Shown here: positions 40,653 through 51,097 of the stretch, one piece after another
How positions within the stretch are numbered: the stretch's first letter is position 1
Layout: every line of letters starts with the position of its first letter
Assembly: GCA_036397095.1 (NCBI GenBank)
Contig: DASWJQ010000085.1
Location: 1 to 64,000 of the forward strand
Direction: 5' to 3'
Length of the DNA stretch: 64,000 nucleotides
From: DASWJQ01 sp036397095
GTDB taxonomy: Bacteria; Chloroflexota; Anaerolineae; Anaerolineales; E44-bin32
Made by a program: the position numbers and the translations under genes
Notes under the pieces: model-generated
The model's input: only the letters and a program-made list of their open reading frames with translations
What the model was told of the DNA's origin: nothing
Database searches by the model: none

Positions 40653-42305
40653 ATGGCCGAACCCCGCCCTGTGCGGGCGCCTCGCGGAACTGAGCTGACG
40701 TGCAGCAACTGGCTCATCGAAGCCGCCTACCGCATGCTTCAAAACAACCTCGATCCCGAGGTGGCGGAGCGCCCTGAGGACCTTGTCGTCTACGGCGGGC
40801 GGGGGCAAGCGGCGCGCGACTGGGCCAGCTTCGAGGCCATCCTGCGCTCGCTAGAGGCTCTTGAACCCGACGAGACGCTCCTCGTCCAGTCGGGCAAGCC
40901 GGTGGCTGTCTTTCGCACGCATGGAGACGCTCCGCGGGTGCTGATCGCCAACTCCAACCTTGTGCCGCATTGGGCCACCCAAGAGCACTTCGACAAGCTG
41001 GCGGCCGACGGCCTGATGATGTATGGGCAGATGACCGCCGGGTCCTGGATTTACATCGGCACGCAGGGCATCCTGCAAGGCACCTATGAGACGCTTGCTT
41101 CGCTGGCTCGCCAGCGCGGCTGGCCGTCACTCAAGGGGAAATTCGTGCTGACCGCCGGCCTGGGCGGAATGGGCGGGGCGCAACCATTGGCCGTGACCAT
41201 GAACGAGGGCGTCGGCCTGATTGTCGAGGTCGATCCCGATCGGGCGCAGCGCCGGCTGGCGAGTGGCTACCTGGACGCATTGACCGACGAGCTCGAAGAG
41301 GCAATGACCTGGGTCGAACAGGCGGTAGACGCCGGCCAGGCCCGTTCGATCGGCCTGGTGGCCAACGCCGCCGATGTACTCCCCGAGTTGGTCACACGCG
41401 GCGTTGTGCCCGATGTGGTCACCGACCAGACACCGGCCCATGATGTCCAATCCTATGTGCCCGCCGGACTCAGCCCGGCCCAGGCCGATGAGCTGCGCCG
41501 CAGCGACCTCAAAGGCTACGCCGAGCGGTCGATGCAATCGATGGCCCGGCATGTCGAAGCCATGCTGGCCATGATGGACGCCGGGGCCGAGGTGTTTGAC
41601 TACGGTAACAACCTGCGCCAGCGGGCGTATGACGCTGGCGTGTTGCGCGCCTTCGACTATCCCGGGTTTGTGCCAGCCTACATCCGACCCCTGTTCTGTG
41701 TAGGGCAGGGGCCATTTCGCTGGGTGGCGCTCTCCGGCGATTCGGAAGACATTTACCGCACGGATGCTGCCGTCGCCGAGCTCTTCCCAGACAACGAGGC
41801 GCTCCAACGCTGGCTGAGGCTGGCCCGTGACCGCGTCCCCTTCCAGGGGCTGCCGGCCCGCATATGCTGGCTGGGTTACGGAGAGCGGGCCCAGGCCGGC
41901 TTGCGCTTCAATGACATGGTGGCTTCCGGCGAACTGAAGGCACCGATTGTGATTGGCCGGGACCACCTGGACTCGGGATCGGTCGCTTCGCCCAACCGCG
42001 AAACCGAAGGCATGCTCGACGGCAGCGACGCCGTCAGCGACTGGCCGATCCTCAACGCCCTGCTTAACGCTGTGGCCGGTGCGACCTGGGTCTCATTCCA
42101 CCACGGCGGCGGCGTCGGCATCGGCTACAGCCAGCACGCCGGCCAGGTGATTGTCGCCGATGGCACACCGCAGGCCGCAGCACGATTGCGGCGGGTCCTG
42201 ACGACCGACCCCGGCCTGGGCGTGGTTCGCCACGCCGACGCCGGTTATCCCCAGGCGATTGAGGCGGCCAGGACGAGCGGGATAAAGATGCCGCTGCTCT
42301 CCTGA
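40653..42305 (+). CDS. hutU: Urocanate hydratase
   Basis: Second enzyme of histidine breakdown, converting urocanate to imidazolone propionate with bound NAD. 550 residues. Family signatures: GGRGQAARDW, LIANSNLVPHWATQEHF, GLGGMGGAQPLA, PLFCVGQGPFRWVALSGD (Cys region), HHGGGVGIGYSQHAGQVIVADG. AGGAGG precedes the ATG. Histidine ammonia-lyase (hutH) is not in the window. The imidazolonepropionase gene follows after two membrane-protein genes. Confidence 0.97.
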   Translation: MAEPRPVRAPRGTELTCSNWLIEAAYRMLQNNLDPEVAERPEDLVVYGGRGQAARDWASFEAILRSLEALEPDETLLVQSGKPVAVFRTHGDAPRVLIANSNLVPHWATQEHFDKLAADGLMMYGQMTAGSWIYIGTQGILQGTYETLASLARQRGWPSLKGKFVLTAGLGGMGGAQPLAVTMNEGVGLIVEVDPDRAQRRLASGYLDALTDELEEAMTWVEQAVDAGQARSIGLVANAADVLPELVTRGVVPDVVTDQTPAHDVQSYVPAGLSPAQADELRRSDLKGYAERSMQSMARHVEAMLAMMDAGAEVFDYGNNLRQRAYDAGVLRAFDYPGFVPAYIRPLFCVGQGPFRWVALSGDSEDIYRTDAAVAELFPDNEALQRWLRLARDRVPFQGLPARICWLGYGERAQAGLRFNDMVASGELKAPIVIGRDHLDSGSVASPNRETEGMLDGSDAVSDWPILNALLNAVAGATWVSFHHGGGVGIGYSQHAGQVIVADGTPQAAARLRRVLTTDPGLGVVRHADAGYPQAIEAARTSGIKMPLLS

Positions 42306-42316
42306 CAGGGCAGCGT

Positions 42317-42934
42317 TTGACTCTACCTTCCGTGCTGAGACGGATTCCTCCCCGGGTGAGGTTTGTCGTTTTGTTGGGCGTAGCCGCCCTTGTCGCCACC
42401 CTCGGTCCCCCAGTCGGCGGGCTCGGCCCCAATGTGCGGGTCGTCTACCTGCACGGCGCCTGGGTGTGGTCGGCGTTGATCGGCTTCGCCGCCGCCGCCG
42501 GCTGCGGTCTGCTGGGTTGGATTGATCCTCACCGCCCCTGGCTTGCCTGGTCGGCCGGGCTTGGCCGCGCCGCTACCTTCTTTTGGGTCGCCTACCTGCC
42601 CCTTAGCCTGTGGGCGATGCAAGCCAACTGGAATGGCCTGTACCTGGCCGAACCACGCTGGCGCGTCGGTCTGCACTTCGCCGTGGCTGGACTCCTGCTC
42701 CAGGCAGCTGCCTGGCTGATTGGCCGCCCCAAGCTGACGGGCCTGGTCAACTTGCTGTACTTTCCGGCATTGGTGTTGGCCCTGGCCAATGCCCAGCAAG
42801 TGCTGCATCCGCCTTCGCCGGTCTTTAGCTCCGATTCCGTTGCCGTCCAGTCGTTCTTCCTGGTGTTGACCGGCATTTGTATGCTGGCCGGTTGGCAATT
42901 GGCCCGGGCGGCGTGGGCCGCCGAACACTCGTGA
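42317..42934 (+). CDS. Membrane protein with cytochrome c assembly-like first segment
   Basis: A 205-residue protein with about six membrane segments. Near residues 38-53 the sequence VRVVYLHGAWVWSALIGF resembles the first conserved segment of CcmC/CcsA-type proteins (a His in YxH-x-AW); the typical WWD heme motif is absent. The start is TTG 42317 with AGGGCAG upstream; GTG 42332 is an alternative. It lies between hutU and an MFS gene with no gap, so it could serve in urocanate or histidine uptake, or it may be a passenger. Function unknown. Confidence 0.6.
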   Translation: MTLPSVLRRIPPRVRFVVLLGVAALVATLGPPVGGLGPNVRVVYLHGAWVWSALIGFAAAAGCGLLGWIDPHRPWLAWSAGLGRAATFFWVAYLPLSLWAMQANWNGLYLAEPRWRVGLHFAVAGLLLQAAAWLIGRPKLTGLVNLLYFPALVLALANAQQVLHPPSPVFSSDSVAVQSFFLVLTGICMLAGWQLARAAWAAEHS

Positions 42935-44109
42935 CATCCGTCGCCCGGCCGGCCCGTCTCCGGGTTCAACTGGCCGCCTTTTCGGCCACCCGCACCGTCG
43001 TCAATTCCGGTTTCCGAATGGTTTATCCATTCCTGCCAGCCCTGGCCCGCGGCCTGGGCGTCGACCTGCAGGCGATGGCGTTAGCCGTCACGGCCCGTTC
43101 GGTGCTGGGCGTGTTCTCGCCGTTTCTGGGCTCACTAGCCGACGTACGCGGTCGCCGTTGGGGTATGGTTGCCGGCCTGGTGATCTTCGGTATTGGCTCT
43201 CTGATTGTGCCACTGCGGCCGATTTACCCGGTGGTCATCGGAGCCCTGCTAATTTCGATGGTCGGCAAGCTGATTTTTGACCCGGCGATGCAGGCCTACC
43301 TGGGGGACCGGGTGGCCTATGCCCAGCGAGGGTTGGCGATCGCCGTTACCGAGTTGGGCTGGTCGTTCTCGAGTCTGATTGGCATTCCATTGATCGGCTG
43401 GTTGATGGAAGCTCGCGGCTGGTCGGCGCCGTTTCCCTGGCTGGCTCTGCTGGCGTTCTCGTCGGCGCTACTCTTGTGGCGGCTGATTCCCCAGGACCGC
43501 CCTGACCCGCGCAAGGGCAGCACGCTGTACAGCAAGTTTGGCCTGGTGCTGCGCAACCGATCGGCATTGGCCGGCCTGAGCGTCGGCTTCCTGACGACGG
43601 CCGGCAACGAAAGTGTCAACATCATGTATGGCGCCTGGATGGAGGTCAGCTTTGGCCTGCAGTTGGCGGCGCTGGGGGCGGCGACGGCGGTGATCGGGCT
43701 GTCCGAACTGCTGGGGGAAGGCATGGTGGCCGGCTTGGCCGACCGATTGGGCAAGCAGCGGATAGTGGCGCTGGCCATCCTGGGCAATGCACTGGCCGGC
43801 CCGGCCCTGCTGGCGTTGGGGACCAACCTGACCGGTGCGCTCATCGGCCTATTCTTTTTCTATTTGACCTTCGAGATCGTGATCGTCGGCTTGATCCCGA
43901 TGATGACCCAGATTGTTCCGGCGGCCAGGGCGACGGTGCTGGCGAGCAACGTGGCCGGCCTGTCCTTGGGCCGAGCGGTTGGGGCTACGGCTGGGCCGAT
44001 TCTGTTCAGCTACGGCCTGCTGGCCAACGCCACTGCGGCCACCTTGGTCGACCTGCTGGCACTAGTGGCTCTGCTGGGCTTCGTCCGCATCGATGACGAG
44101 GCAGGCTGA
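42931..44109 (+). CDS. MFS transporter
   Basis: Twelve-helix major facilitator, about 392 residues. The start is taken at GTG 42931, overlapping the preceding stop (GTGA); the longer frame to 42877 is inside that gene. Motif A-like loop between helices 2 and 3 (GSLADVRGRRWGM) is present, and YLTFEIVIVGLIPMM lies in the C-terminal half. Between hutU and hutI it may import histidine or urocanate, but this is context only. Confidence 0.85.
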   Translation: MTSVARPARLRVQLAAFSATRTVVNSGFRMVYPFLPALARGLGVDLQAMALAVTARSVLGVFSPFLGSLADVRGRRWGMVAGLVIFGIGSLIVPLRPIYPVVIGALLISMVGKLIFDPAMQAYLGDRVAYAQRGLAIAVTELGWSFSSLIGIPLIGWLMEARGWSAPFPWLALLAFSSALLLWRLIPQDRPDPRKGSTLYSKFGLVLRNRSALAGLSVGFLTTAGNESVNIMYGAWMEVSFGLQLAALGAATAVIGLSELLGEGMVAGLADRLGKQRIVALAILGNALAGPALLALGTNLTGALIGLFFFYLTFEIVIVGLIPMMTQIVPAARATVLASNVAGLSLGRAVGATAGPILFSYGLLANATAATLVDLLALVALLGFVRIDDEAG

Positions 44110-44122
44110 TGGGAGGACGCCG

Positions 44123-45394
44123 TTGCTAAAGGCTGACTTGTTGATTCATTCCGCCGGGCAGCTGCTCACGCTGGCGGGCGGACGCCAGGCCGGCAAAAGC
44201 CTGGGCGAACTGGGCCTGATTGAAGACGGGGCGATAGCAATTGAGGGGGAACATATCGTCGCTGCCGGCCCCACCAAGGCGCTGGCCCAAGAGGTCGAGG
44301 CGGGCGAGGTGGTGGATGCGGCCGGCCGCGTCGTCATGCCGGGTTTTGTCGACCCGCATACCCACCTGATCTGGGCCGGCGACCGGGCTCATGAGTTCGA
44401 GCAGCGCCTGGCGGGTGTCCCCTACCTGGACATCTTGAAACAGGGTGGCGGCATCCTGTACACCGTCGAGCAGACCCGACGGGCCAGCTTGGAGCGATTG
44501 ATAGATGGGGGCCGTCAGCGGCTACAGCGGATGTTGGCGCTGGGGACCACAACCGTCGAGGCCAAGACGGGCTACGGCCTCGAACTCGAAAGTGAACTGC
44601 GCATGCTGCAAGCCATTCTGATGCTCGACGACGAAGGGCCATGGGATCTGGTGCCGACCTTGTTGGCCGGCCACGCCATCCCACCGGAATACAAGGCCGA
44701 TCCGGATGGCTACGTTGAGCTGGTTTGCAACCGGATGTTGCCCGAGGTGGAGCGATGGTGGTTGGAGCATAGTGGCGGGCGGGCCTTGCCCTTCGTTGAT
44801 GTCTTTTGTGAGGAAGGCGCCTTCGGTTTGGCCCAGTCGGAGCGCATGCTGCGGGCGGCTGCCGGCTTGGGCTTTCCGCGCAAAGTGCACGCCGACGAGT
44901 TCGAGGCGCTTGGCGGCAGCTCGTTGGCGGCCGAGTTGGGGGCGGTCTCGGTCGATCATCTGGTGGCAACCACCGAGGCCGACATGCGGGCGCTCGGCAA
45001 GTCCGGCACCGTCGCCGTCAGCCTGCCGGCGACGCCATTCGGTTTGGGCCAGACCAACTACACGCCGGCCGGCCGGCTGTTGCAGGCCGGCGCCACCTTG
45101 GCGCTGGCAACTGACCTGAACCCAGGGACAGCACCGGGCGAATCGATGCAGTTCGTGCTGGCGCTGGCCTGCCGCTACTTGAAGCTGACGCCGGCCGAAG
45201 CCATCGCCGCCGCCACGATCAACGCAGCCGCCGCCGTTGGCCTCGAGCATGACCGGGGCAGCCTCGAGCCGGGCAAGCTGGCCGATGCGCTCATCCTGGA
45301 TGTCGATGACTACCGCCAGCTGGGTTACTGTTTTGGCGGGAACCTGGTGCGGCAGGTGTACAAGCGCGGGCGGTTGGTGGTAGAGCGGGCGTAA
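44123..45394 (+). CDS. hutI: Imidazolonepropionase
   Basis: Third enzyme of histidine degradation, opening the imidazolone ring. The start chosen is TTG 44123 (LLKADLLIHSAGQLLTL), because GGGAGG lies 7 nt upstream (44110-44115); the ATG at 44093 overlaps the MFS end and lacks an RBS. 423 residues. Amidohydrolase metal motif GFVDPHTHLIWAGDR, plus EAKTGYGL, VHADEF, SVDHL and ATDLNPGTAP. Full length. No hutG or formiminotransferase gene follows in the window. Confidence 0.95.
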   Translation: MLKADLLIHSAGQLLTLAGGRQAGKSLGELGLIEDGAIAIEGEHIVAAGPTKALAQEVEAGEVVDAAGRVVMPGFVDPHTHLIWAGDRAHEFEQRLAGVPYLDILKQGGGILYTVEQTRRASLERLIDGGRQRLQRMLALGTTTVEAKTGYGLELESELRMLQAILMLDDEGPWDLVPTLLAGHAIPPEYKADPDGYVELVCNRMLPEVERWWLEHSGGRALPFVDVFCEEGAFGLAQSERMLRAAAGLGFPRKVHADEFEALGGSSLAAELGAVSVDHLVATTEADMRALGKSGTVAVSLPATPFGLGQTNYTPAGRLLQAGATLALATDLNPGTAPGESMQFVLALACRYLKLTPAEAIAAATINAAAAVGLEHDRGSLEPGKLADALILDVDDYRQLGYCFGGNLVRQVYKRGRLVVERA

Positions 45395-45558
45395 CCGCTT
45401 GCCGGCCCCCGCTTGACCCCGGGGGTGCGCTCCATCTCGGCGCGGACGTCAACCCGGCTCAAGCGTTTTCCCGGGGTCAGATCGCCCGACCTCCGAGGAG
45501 CACTCGGGGATGATTCTCACTTACCCTCCCCATCTGCACCTCGGAGGTCTGGATTGGG
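45395..45558. repeat. Intergenic region with family-C palindromes
   Basis: Contains two copies or half-copies of the CCTCCGAGGT palindrome: GACCTCCGAGG (45488-45498) and GCACCTCGGAGGTC (45536-45549). The same unit is repeated near 61.3-61.5 kb. No gene is seen here. Confidence 0.6.
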
Positions 45559-45759
45559 TCACTCCGACGGCACGATGATCCAAAGCAGCAGGTAGGGCAC
45601 CAGGCCGGGGATGCCGCCGGGGATCAGCGCCAGCAGGAACGCCAGGCGGAACCAGAACGAGCTGATGCCAAAGAATTCGGCCAACCCGCCGCAAACCCCG
45701 GCAACCATCCGATTGCGGCGTGACCGCCGCAGCCGGTGTCGCTCACTTGTCTCGCTCAT
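45559..45759 (-). CDS. PspC-domain protein
   Basis: A 66-residue single-domain PspC: residues about 14-66 (NRMVAGVCGGLAEFFGISSFWFRLAFLLALIPGGIPGLVPYLLLWIIVP) are the classic motif with one or two membrane helices. GGGAGG lies 8 nt before the ATG at 45759. PspC proteins sense membrane stress in other bacteria; here it stands alone without PspA, so the role is uncertain. Confidence 0.92.
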   Translation of the reverse strand: MSETSERHRLRRSRRNRMVAGVCGGLAEFFGISSFWFRLAFLLALIPGGIPGLVPYLLLWIIVPSE

Positions 45760-45829
45760 GATCGAAACCTCCCTTCATCTTTTCCATTGTCCTCTATACG
45801 CAAAAACATGGGTGACGGTCGCCTGACAA

Positions 45830-45869
45830 CCCGCCGAAAACAAACAACCCCTCCGGTGGGAGGGGTTGC
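45830..45869 (-). terminator. Intrinsic terminator of groES-groEL
   Basis: A perfect 10-bp stem CAACCCCTCC / GGAGGGGTTG (45846-45869, loop CACC or GGTG) followed, on the minus strand, by TTTGTTTTC. It starts 29 nt after the groEL stop. Confidence 0.85.
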
Positions 45870-45897
45870 TTTCTTGTGTTAGGTTGCGCTCGCCGGT

Positions 45898-47532
<1,635 letters not shown>

Positions 47533-47593
47533 TGTCAATAATCTCCTCTCGAATACCTGATTCCCCTGCTATGGCAGGGATAAGTCTGGTCGA

Positions 47594-47890
47594 CTATTCC
47601 TCAACCAGTGCCAGAATGTCGCTCTCGCGCAAAATGAGAACCTTTTCCCCATCGATCTTGATCTCAGTGCCGGCGTACTTGGCGAACAGCACAGTGTCAC
47701 CGACCGAGACTTCCATGTCGATGCGCTTGCCGTCATCGTCGCGGGCGCCCGGCCCGGCGGCCAGCACTTCACCACGCTGCGGCTTCTCTTTGGCCGTCTC
47801 GGGCAACACGATGCCGGACGGCGTGGTTTCCTCTTGCTCCAGTGGCTTGACGATCAAGCGATCGCCCAGCGGCTTGAGGTTGATGGACAT
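47594..47890 (-). CDS. groES: 10-kDa chaperonin
   Basis: Lid of the GroEL chamber. 98 residues from ATG 47890 (MSINLKPLGDRLIVKPLEQEETTPSGIVLPETAKEKPQRGEV) with GGAGGAA upstream; seven extra codons to 47911 are in the leader. The mobile loop (EETTPSGIVLPETAKEKPQ) is intact. First gene of the operon. Confidence 0.97.
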   Translation of the reverse strand: MSINLKPLGDRLIVKPLEQEETTPSGIVLPETAKEKPQRGEVLAAGPGARDDDGKRIDMEVSVGDTVLFAKYAGTEIKIDGEKVLILRESDILALVEE

Positions 47891-47939
47891 GCGAGCTTCC
47901 TCCGAATGCATTAAGTATGGCGGCTACACAGGACGCAAG

Positions 47940-47966
47940 TTAGCACTCTCGAGGCGCGAGTGCTAA
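47940..47966 (-). promoter_or_regulatory. CIRCE operator (HrcA binding site)
   Basis: Perfect inverted repeat TTAGCACTC-N9-GAGTGCTAA, the CIRCE element. It begins just after the transcription start predicted from the promoter at 47979-48007 and lies about 50 nt before the groES ATG. HrcA represses groES-groEL through this site in other bacteria. The hrcA gene is not in this window. Confidence 0.97.
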
Positions 47967-47978
47967 CTTGGCTTAGGT

Positions 47979-48007
47979 AGTGTACTCAAAAGGCAAAAGG
48001 GAGTCAA
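47979..48007 (-). promoter_or_regulatory. Promoter of groES-groEL
   Basis: On the minus strand TTGACT (48007-48002), spacer 17 nt, TACACT (47984-47979). The start would be near 47972, directly upstream of the CIRCE operator. The -35 overlaps the stop codon region of the adjacent TPR gene. Confidence 0.75.
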
Positions 48008-49467
48008 GAGTTGGCGCTGCTGGCGGCCGGAACTTCGGTGGCCGCCGGCGCCAGTTCAACGTCGGAGCAGATGGCTCGGTTTTCCGTGACGATGGCAGCC
48101 ACTGTCGGGTCGCTGCCGTAGGCCGTCATCAATTGGGAGAACAGCTCTTCAGCTCGGTCGCAGTAGTCGGCCTGCGGCGGGTTGTGCAGGAAGGCCAGCG
48201 CCGAGGCGTACGTGTAGTAATACTCCAGGCTGTCACCGCCCAGGCGCAGACCCGGCACCGCCGTGCCATAGCTGGCCAGCTCCACGTCTTCCTCGCAGAT
48301 CAGGATGCGCAGCGTGGTGCACAGCAGCTCGGCCGTCTCTTCGACAGTGCAGCCTTCAACGGCGCACTTCAGGGTCGGCAGGGCGCTCTCGTAGTTGCGG
48401 CCCTTGTAGTACACGATGCCCAAGAAGCCATACAGTTCCGGATTGCCCGGGTCGAGCAACACGGCCCGTTCGACGTTGCGTGCGGCGACGAAGAACTCGC
48501 CTTCCTGCAGGTAGGTCCGCCCGATTGCCAGATAGGGGATCGGGTCCTGAATGCCATTTTGTTGGTTAATCCTGGCTGCCCGGTCGAAGGCCGCCAACGC
48601 CTGATCGATCAGCTCATTACGCACATTCTGCGCCACCGCCCCGCCGGCCAGGCGGCGATAGTTGGCCCCCATGCGCAGGTACAGAAAGGTCAGGTTAGGG
48701 TTGATCGAAATGGCCTTGCTGTACTCCTCGATCGCCTGACGGTAGGAGCCGTTGTTCTCCAGCACCTGGCCGAAGACACGGTGCGCATCCACGCGTGCGT
48801 CCCGGTCCAACTGACCGGCCAATGCCTCGGCGTCGAGGGCCGCCTGCTCAGCGAAGTCGTAGGCTTGCACGTAGTCGCCCTGGTCGACATACACCTCGGC
48901 CCGGAACGCCCGCGCCAGGATCGACTCAGGATCCAATTGAATGGCCCGGATGGCGGCTTCGTTGGCTTCCTTGAGGTAGTCGTCTGACAGGCTGGGATTG
49001 TCACCAGCATACTCGCCGGCCGACCAGTCGTAGACCAGGGCCCGGATTGCCTGGACAAAGCCGTCCTCCGGCGCCAGCTCGGTGGCCCGCTCGATCGATT
49101 GCCGGGCCTCGGCCAGGCGGGCCTGGCGGTCGGCCTGGTTCGATTGCAGCGCGCTGTAGTAGGTTTGGACGCGCGCCAGCGAGGCCCACAACTGCGCGTC
49201 GTTCGGCTCGACGGCCACACCATTCTGGTAGGCAATAACCGCCCGCCGCAAGTCTCCCGACGACACCTGGGCCTGGGCCTCTTCGGCAAACGAACCGCCG
49301 GTTCGGGTTGCGGTCGGCGTTGCAAGGAACAGCGGTTGCACCTGGCCGGTTTCACGCAGGCGCAGCAGCAGCACACCGAGTGCGATAAGCGCCAGCAAGA
49401 AGCCAATCCGCCACGGGTTGGGCCCGCGCTCAGCGCTTAGTCGGAGTTGTTGTCCACGAAGCTGCAT
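48004..49467 (-). CDS. Membrane-anchored TPR protein
   Basis: A 487-residue protein with an N-terminal membrane segment (about 21-36), a Pro/Thr linker and eight or more TPR-like helix pairs across residues about 60-430, e.g. GSYRQAIEEYSKAISINPNLTFLY. Cys residues near 370-395 (CAVEGC, LLC, ICEE) may form disulfides outside the cell. It follows a related TPR gene by 18 nt on the same strand, so the two probably form an operon and work together as an envelope scaffold. Function unknown. The groESL promoter -35 overlaps its end. Confidence 0.8.
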   Translation of the reverse strand: MQLRGQQLRLSAERGPNPWRIGFLLALIALGVLLLRLRETGQVQPLFLATPTATRTGGSFAEEAQAQVSSGDLRRAVIAYQNGVAVEPNDAQLWASLARVQTYYSALQSNQADRQARLAEARQSIERATELAPEDGFVQAIRALVYDWSAGEYAGDNPSLSDDYLKEANEAAIRAIQLDPESILARAFRAEVYVDQGDYVQAYDFAEQAALDAEALAGQLDRDARVDAHRVFGQVLENNGSYRQAIEEYSKAISINPNLTFLYLRMGANYRRLAGGAVAQNVRNELIDQALAAFDRAARINQQNGIQDPIPYLAIGRTYLQEGEFFVAARNVERAVLLDPGNPELYGFLGIVYYKGRNYESALPTLKCAVEGCTVEETAELLCTTLRILICEEDVELASYGTAVPGLRLGGDSLEYYYTYASALAFLHNPPQADYCDRAEELFSQLMTAYGSDPTVAAIVTENRAICSDVELAPAATEVPAASSANS

Positions 49468-49485
49468 GGGGGCAGGCGGCGGCGC

Positions 49486-50985
49486 TCAGCCGGGCGGGGT
49501 AGCGCTGGGCGTTGGGGTCGGCGTGGTTTCGAGTTGGCCACAGACGCGCAGGGCCTCTTCGGCGTTGAAACGAGCGGTCTCGTCGTCCTGGATGCCAAGC
49601 AGGATCGCCTGGGCCACATCGGCCGCCGCCACGCACTGGCCGCTCTCGGCCAGCGCCAACGCATACGTGTAGTACAGCTCGACCGCCTGGCTGTCACCCG
49701 GATCGAGCGCCAGCCCTTGGACCGTCATGGGCGGCAGGATGTCTTCAACGATGCCCATCAACGTCTGTTCACTGGGGGCGGCGGCCTCGACAGCGCCTTC
49801 CGTCGCCGGCGCGATGCGCAGGGCCAGCGGATCGCCGGCCGGCTGGTCACGCAGCGTGACCCGGACCGTATCACCGACCGCAGGTTGGCCTTCGATCTGG
49901 GTGGCGTCGGTCACTTGTAGGGTCTGGCCATTGACGGTCCAGGTGCCAGGGATGGCCCCGCCGCGGATGGCCCAGGTCAATTCCTCAACGGCGCCATCCA
50001 GGTCGTTGTTCTTGCGGTACATCTGGCCCAGGATGCCGTGGAGCACCGGGTTGGACGGGTTGAGCCGAACGGCATCGGCGGCATATTGGCTGGCGCGGGC
50101 ATATTGGCCCACCCGGGCATAAGCCAGCACAATGCGGCGCAACGGAATGGTGTCCGTTGGCGCCAGCGAACTGGCTCGCACGTAACGGTCGATGGCGGTG
50201 TCGGTGTCGAGCAGCGCCAGGTACATGTCGCCAACTTTGATGTAGAGCAGCGACAAGTTGCCATTGATCGCCAACGCCGTCTCGTAGGCGGCCAACGCGC
50301 TCTCGTAGTTGCCGGTTGACTCCCAAACCACGCCCAGGGCGCGCTGGGCATCGAGTGAATTGGGATCCAGGGCGACGGCCCGCTCGGCCGCTTCACGCGC
50401 CAATTGGTAGGTGTCCTCACCGGCAAACAGGTATTCATCAATCAGAATTTCGGCGTTGTAGGCCTGCACGCGGGCATTCTGTGGGTTTTGCGCCAGCGCC
50501 CGGTCCATCTGCACGCGGGCTTGGTCAAGCAGGCTGAGGCGCTCACCTACGTCATTGGTGGCGTTGGCCTCCAAGTCCAGGATCCAGGCCAGCGTTGCCG
50601 CCGCTGGCGCCGAGTTGGCATCGATCAGCAGTGCATTGCGGGCGTTGGTCTCCGCCTGCTCCAGATCCCCTCCCCAGGCCTGCAGCCGGGCGAGTTCAAT
50701 GTAGTAGCTGGCCACGCCGGGGTCGACTTCAATGGCCTCGTTGTAGGCCCGCTGGGCCTGTTCAAGTTTGCCCGCCTGGTACAGGCTCTCGGCTTCAAGC
50801 AGGATGGCCGCCGGACTGCGCGTCGGGGTTGCCGTCGGCACAAAGAGCGGCGGCACGGTCGGCACGATGACCCGCTCCAGATAGACGGCGCCGGCAATCA
50901 GCGCCAGCAGGAAGAGGATGCGCAGTGGGTTCGACGGCTTGCGTCGCTTCTTGCGCATGCTCCATTTGCTACCGCTCAAATACAT
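49486..50985 (-). CDS. Membrane-anchored TPR protein with DUF5666-like insert
   Basis: A 499-residue protein with a basic N-terminus (MRKKRRKPSNPL), one membrane segment (about 20-38) and six or more TPR units (e.g. GNYESALAAYETALAINGN, ARASQYAADAVRLNPSNPV). Between units, residues about 342-388 (GTWTVNGQTLQVTDATQIEGQPAVGDTVRVTLR) form a small beta domain resembling DUF5666, after which TPR-like helices resume. The ATG at 50958 is an alternative start. The upstream region is shared with a divergent TPR gene at 51098. Function unknown. Confidence 0.78.
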   Translation of the reverse strand: MYLSGSKWSMRKKRRKPSNPLRILFLLALIAGAVYLERVIVPTVPPLFVPTATPTRSPAAILLEAESLYQAGKLEQAQRAYNEAIEVDPGVASYYIELARLQAWGGDLEQAETNARNALLIDANSAPAAATLAWILDLEANATNDVGERLSLLDQARVQMDRALAQNPQNARVQAYNAEILIDEYLFAGEDTYQLAREAAERAVALDPNSLDAQRALGVVWESTGNYESALAAYETALAINGNLSLLYIKVGDMYLALLDTDTAIDRYVRASSLAPTDTIPLRRIVLAYARVGQYARASQYAADAVRLNPSNPVLHGILGQMYRKNNDLDGAVEELTWAIRGGAIPGTWTVNGQTLQVTDATQIEGQPAVGDTVRVTLRDQPAGDPLALRIAPATEGAVEAAAPSEQTLMGIVEDILPPMTVQGLALDPGDSQAVELYYTYALALAESGQCVAAADVAQAILLGIQDDETARFNAEEALRVCGQLETTPTPTPSATPPG

Positions 50986-51084
50986 CGCACCATCTCATTG
51001 GCATCGTGGGAACCATCACAAGGGGGGTGGATGGGCATCATACCACTCCGTTTTCGGCAGGGTCAAGAATAGGCGGCGGCGCGG

Positions 51085-51090
51085 TATAAT
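51085..51090 (+). promoter_or_regulatory. -10 element for a likely leaderless TPR transcript
   Basis: TATAAT ends 7 nt before the ATG at 51098, so the transcript would begin at or just before the start codon. No RBS is present between them. Confidence 0.5.
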
Positions 51091-51097
51091 CCGCCGC

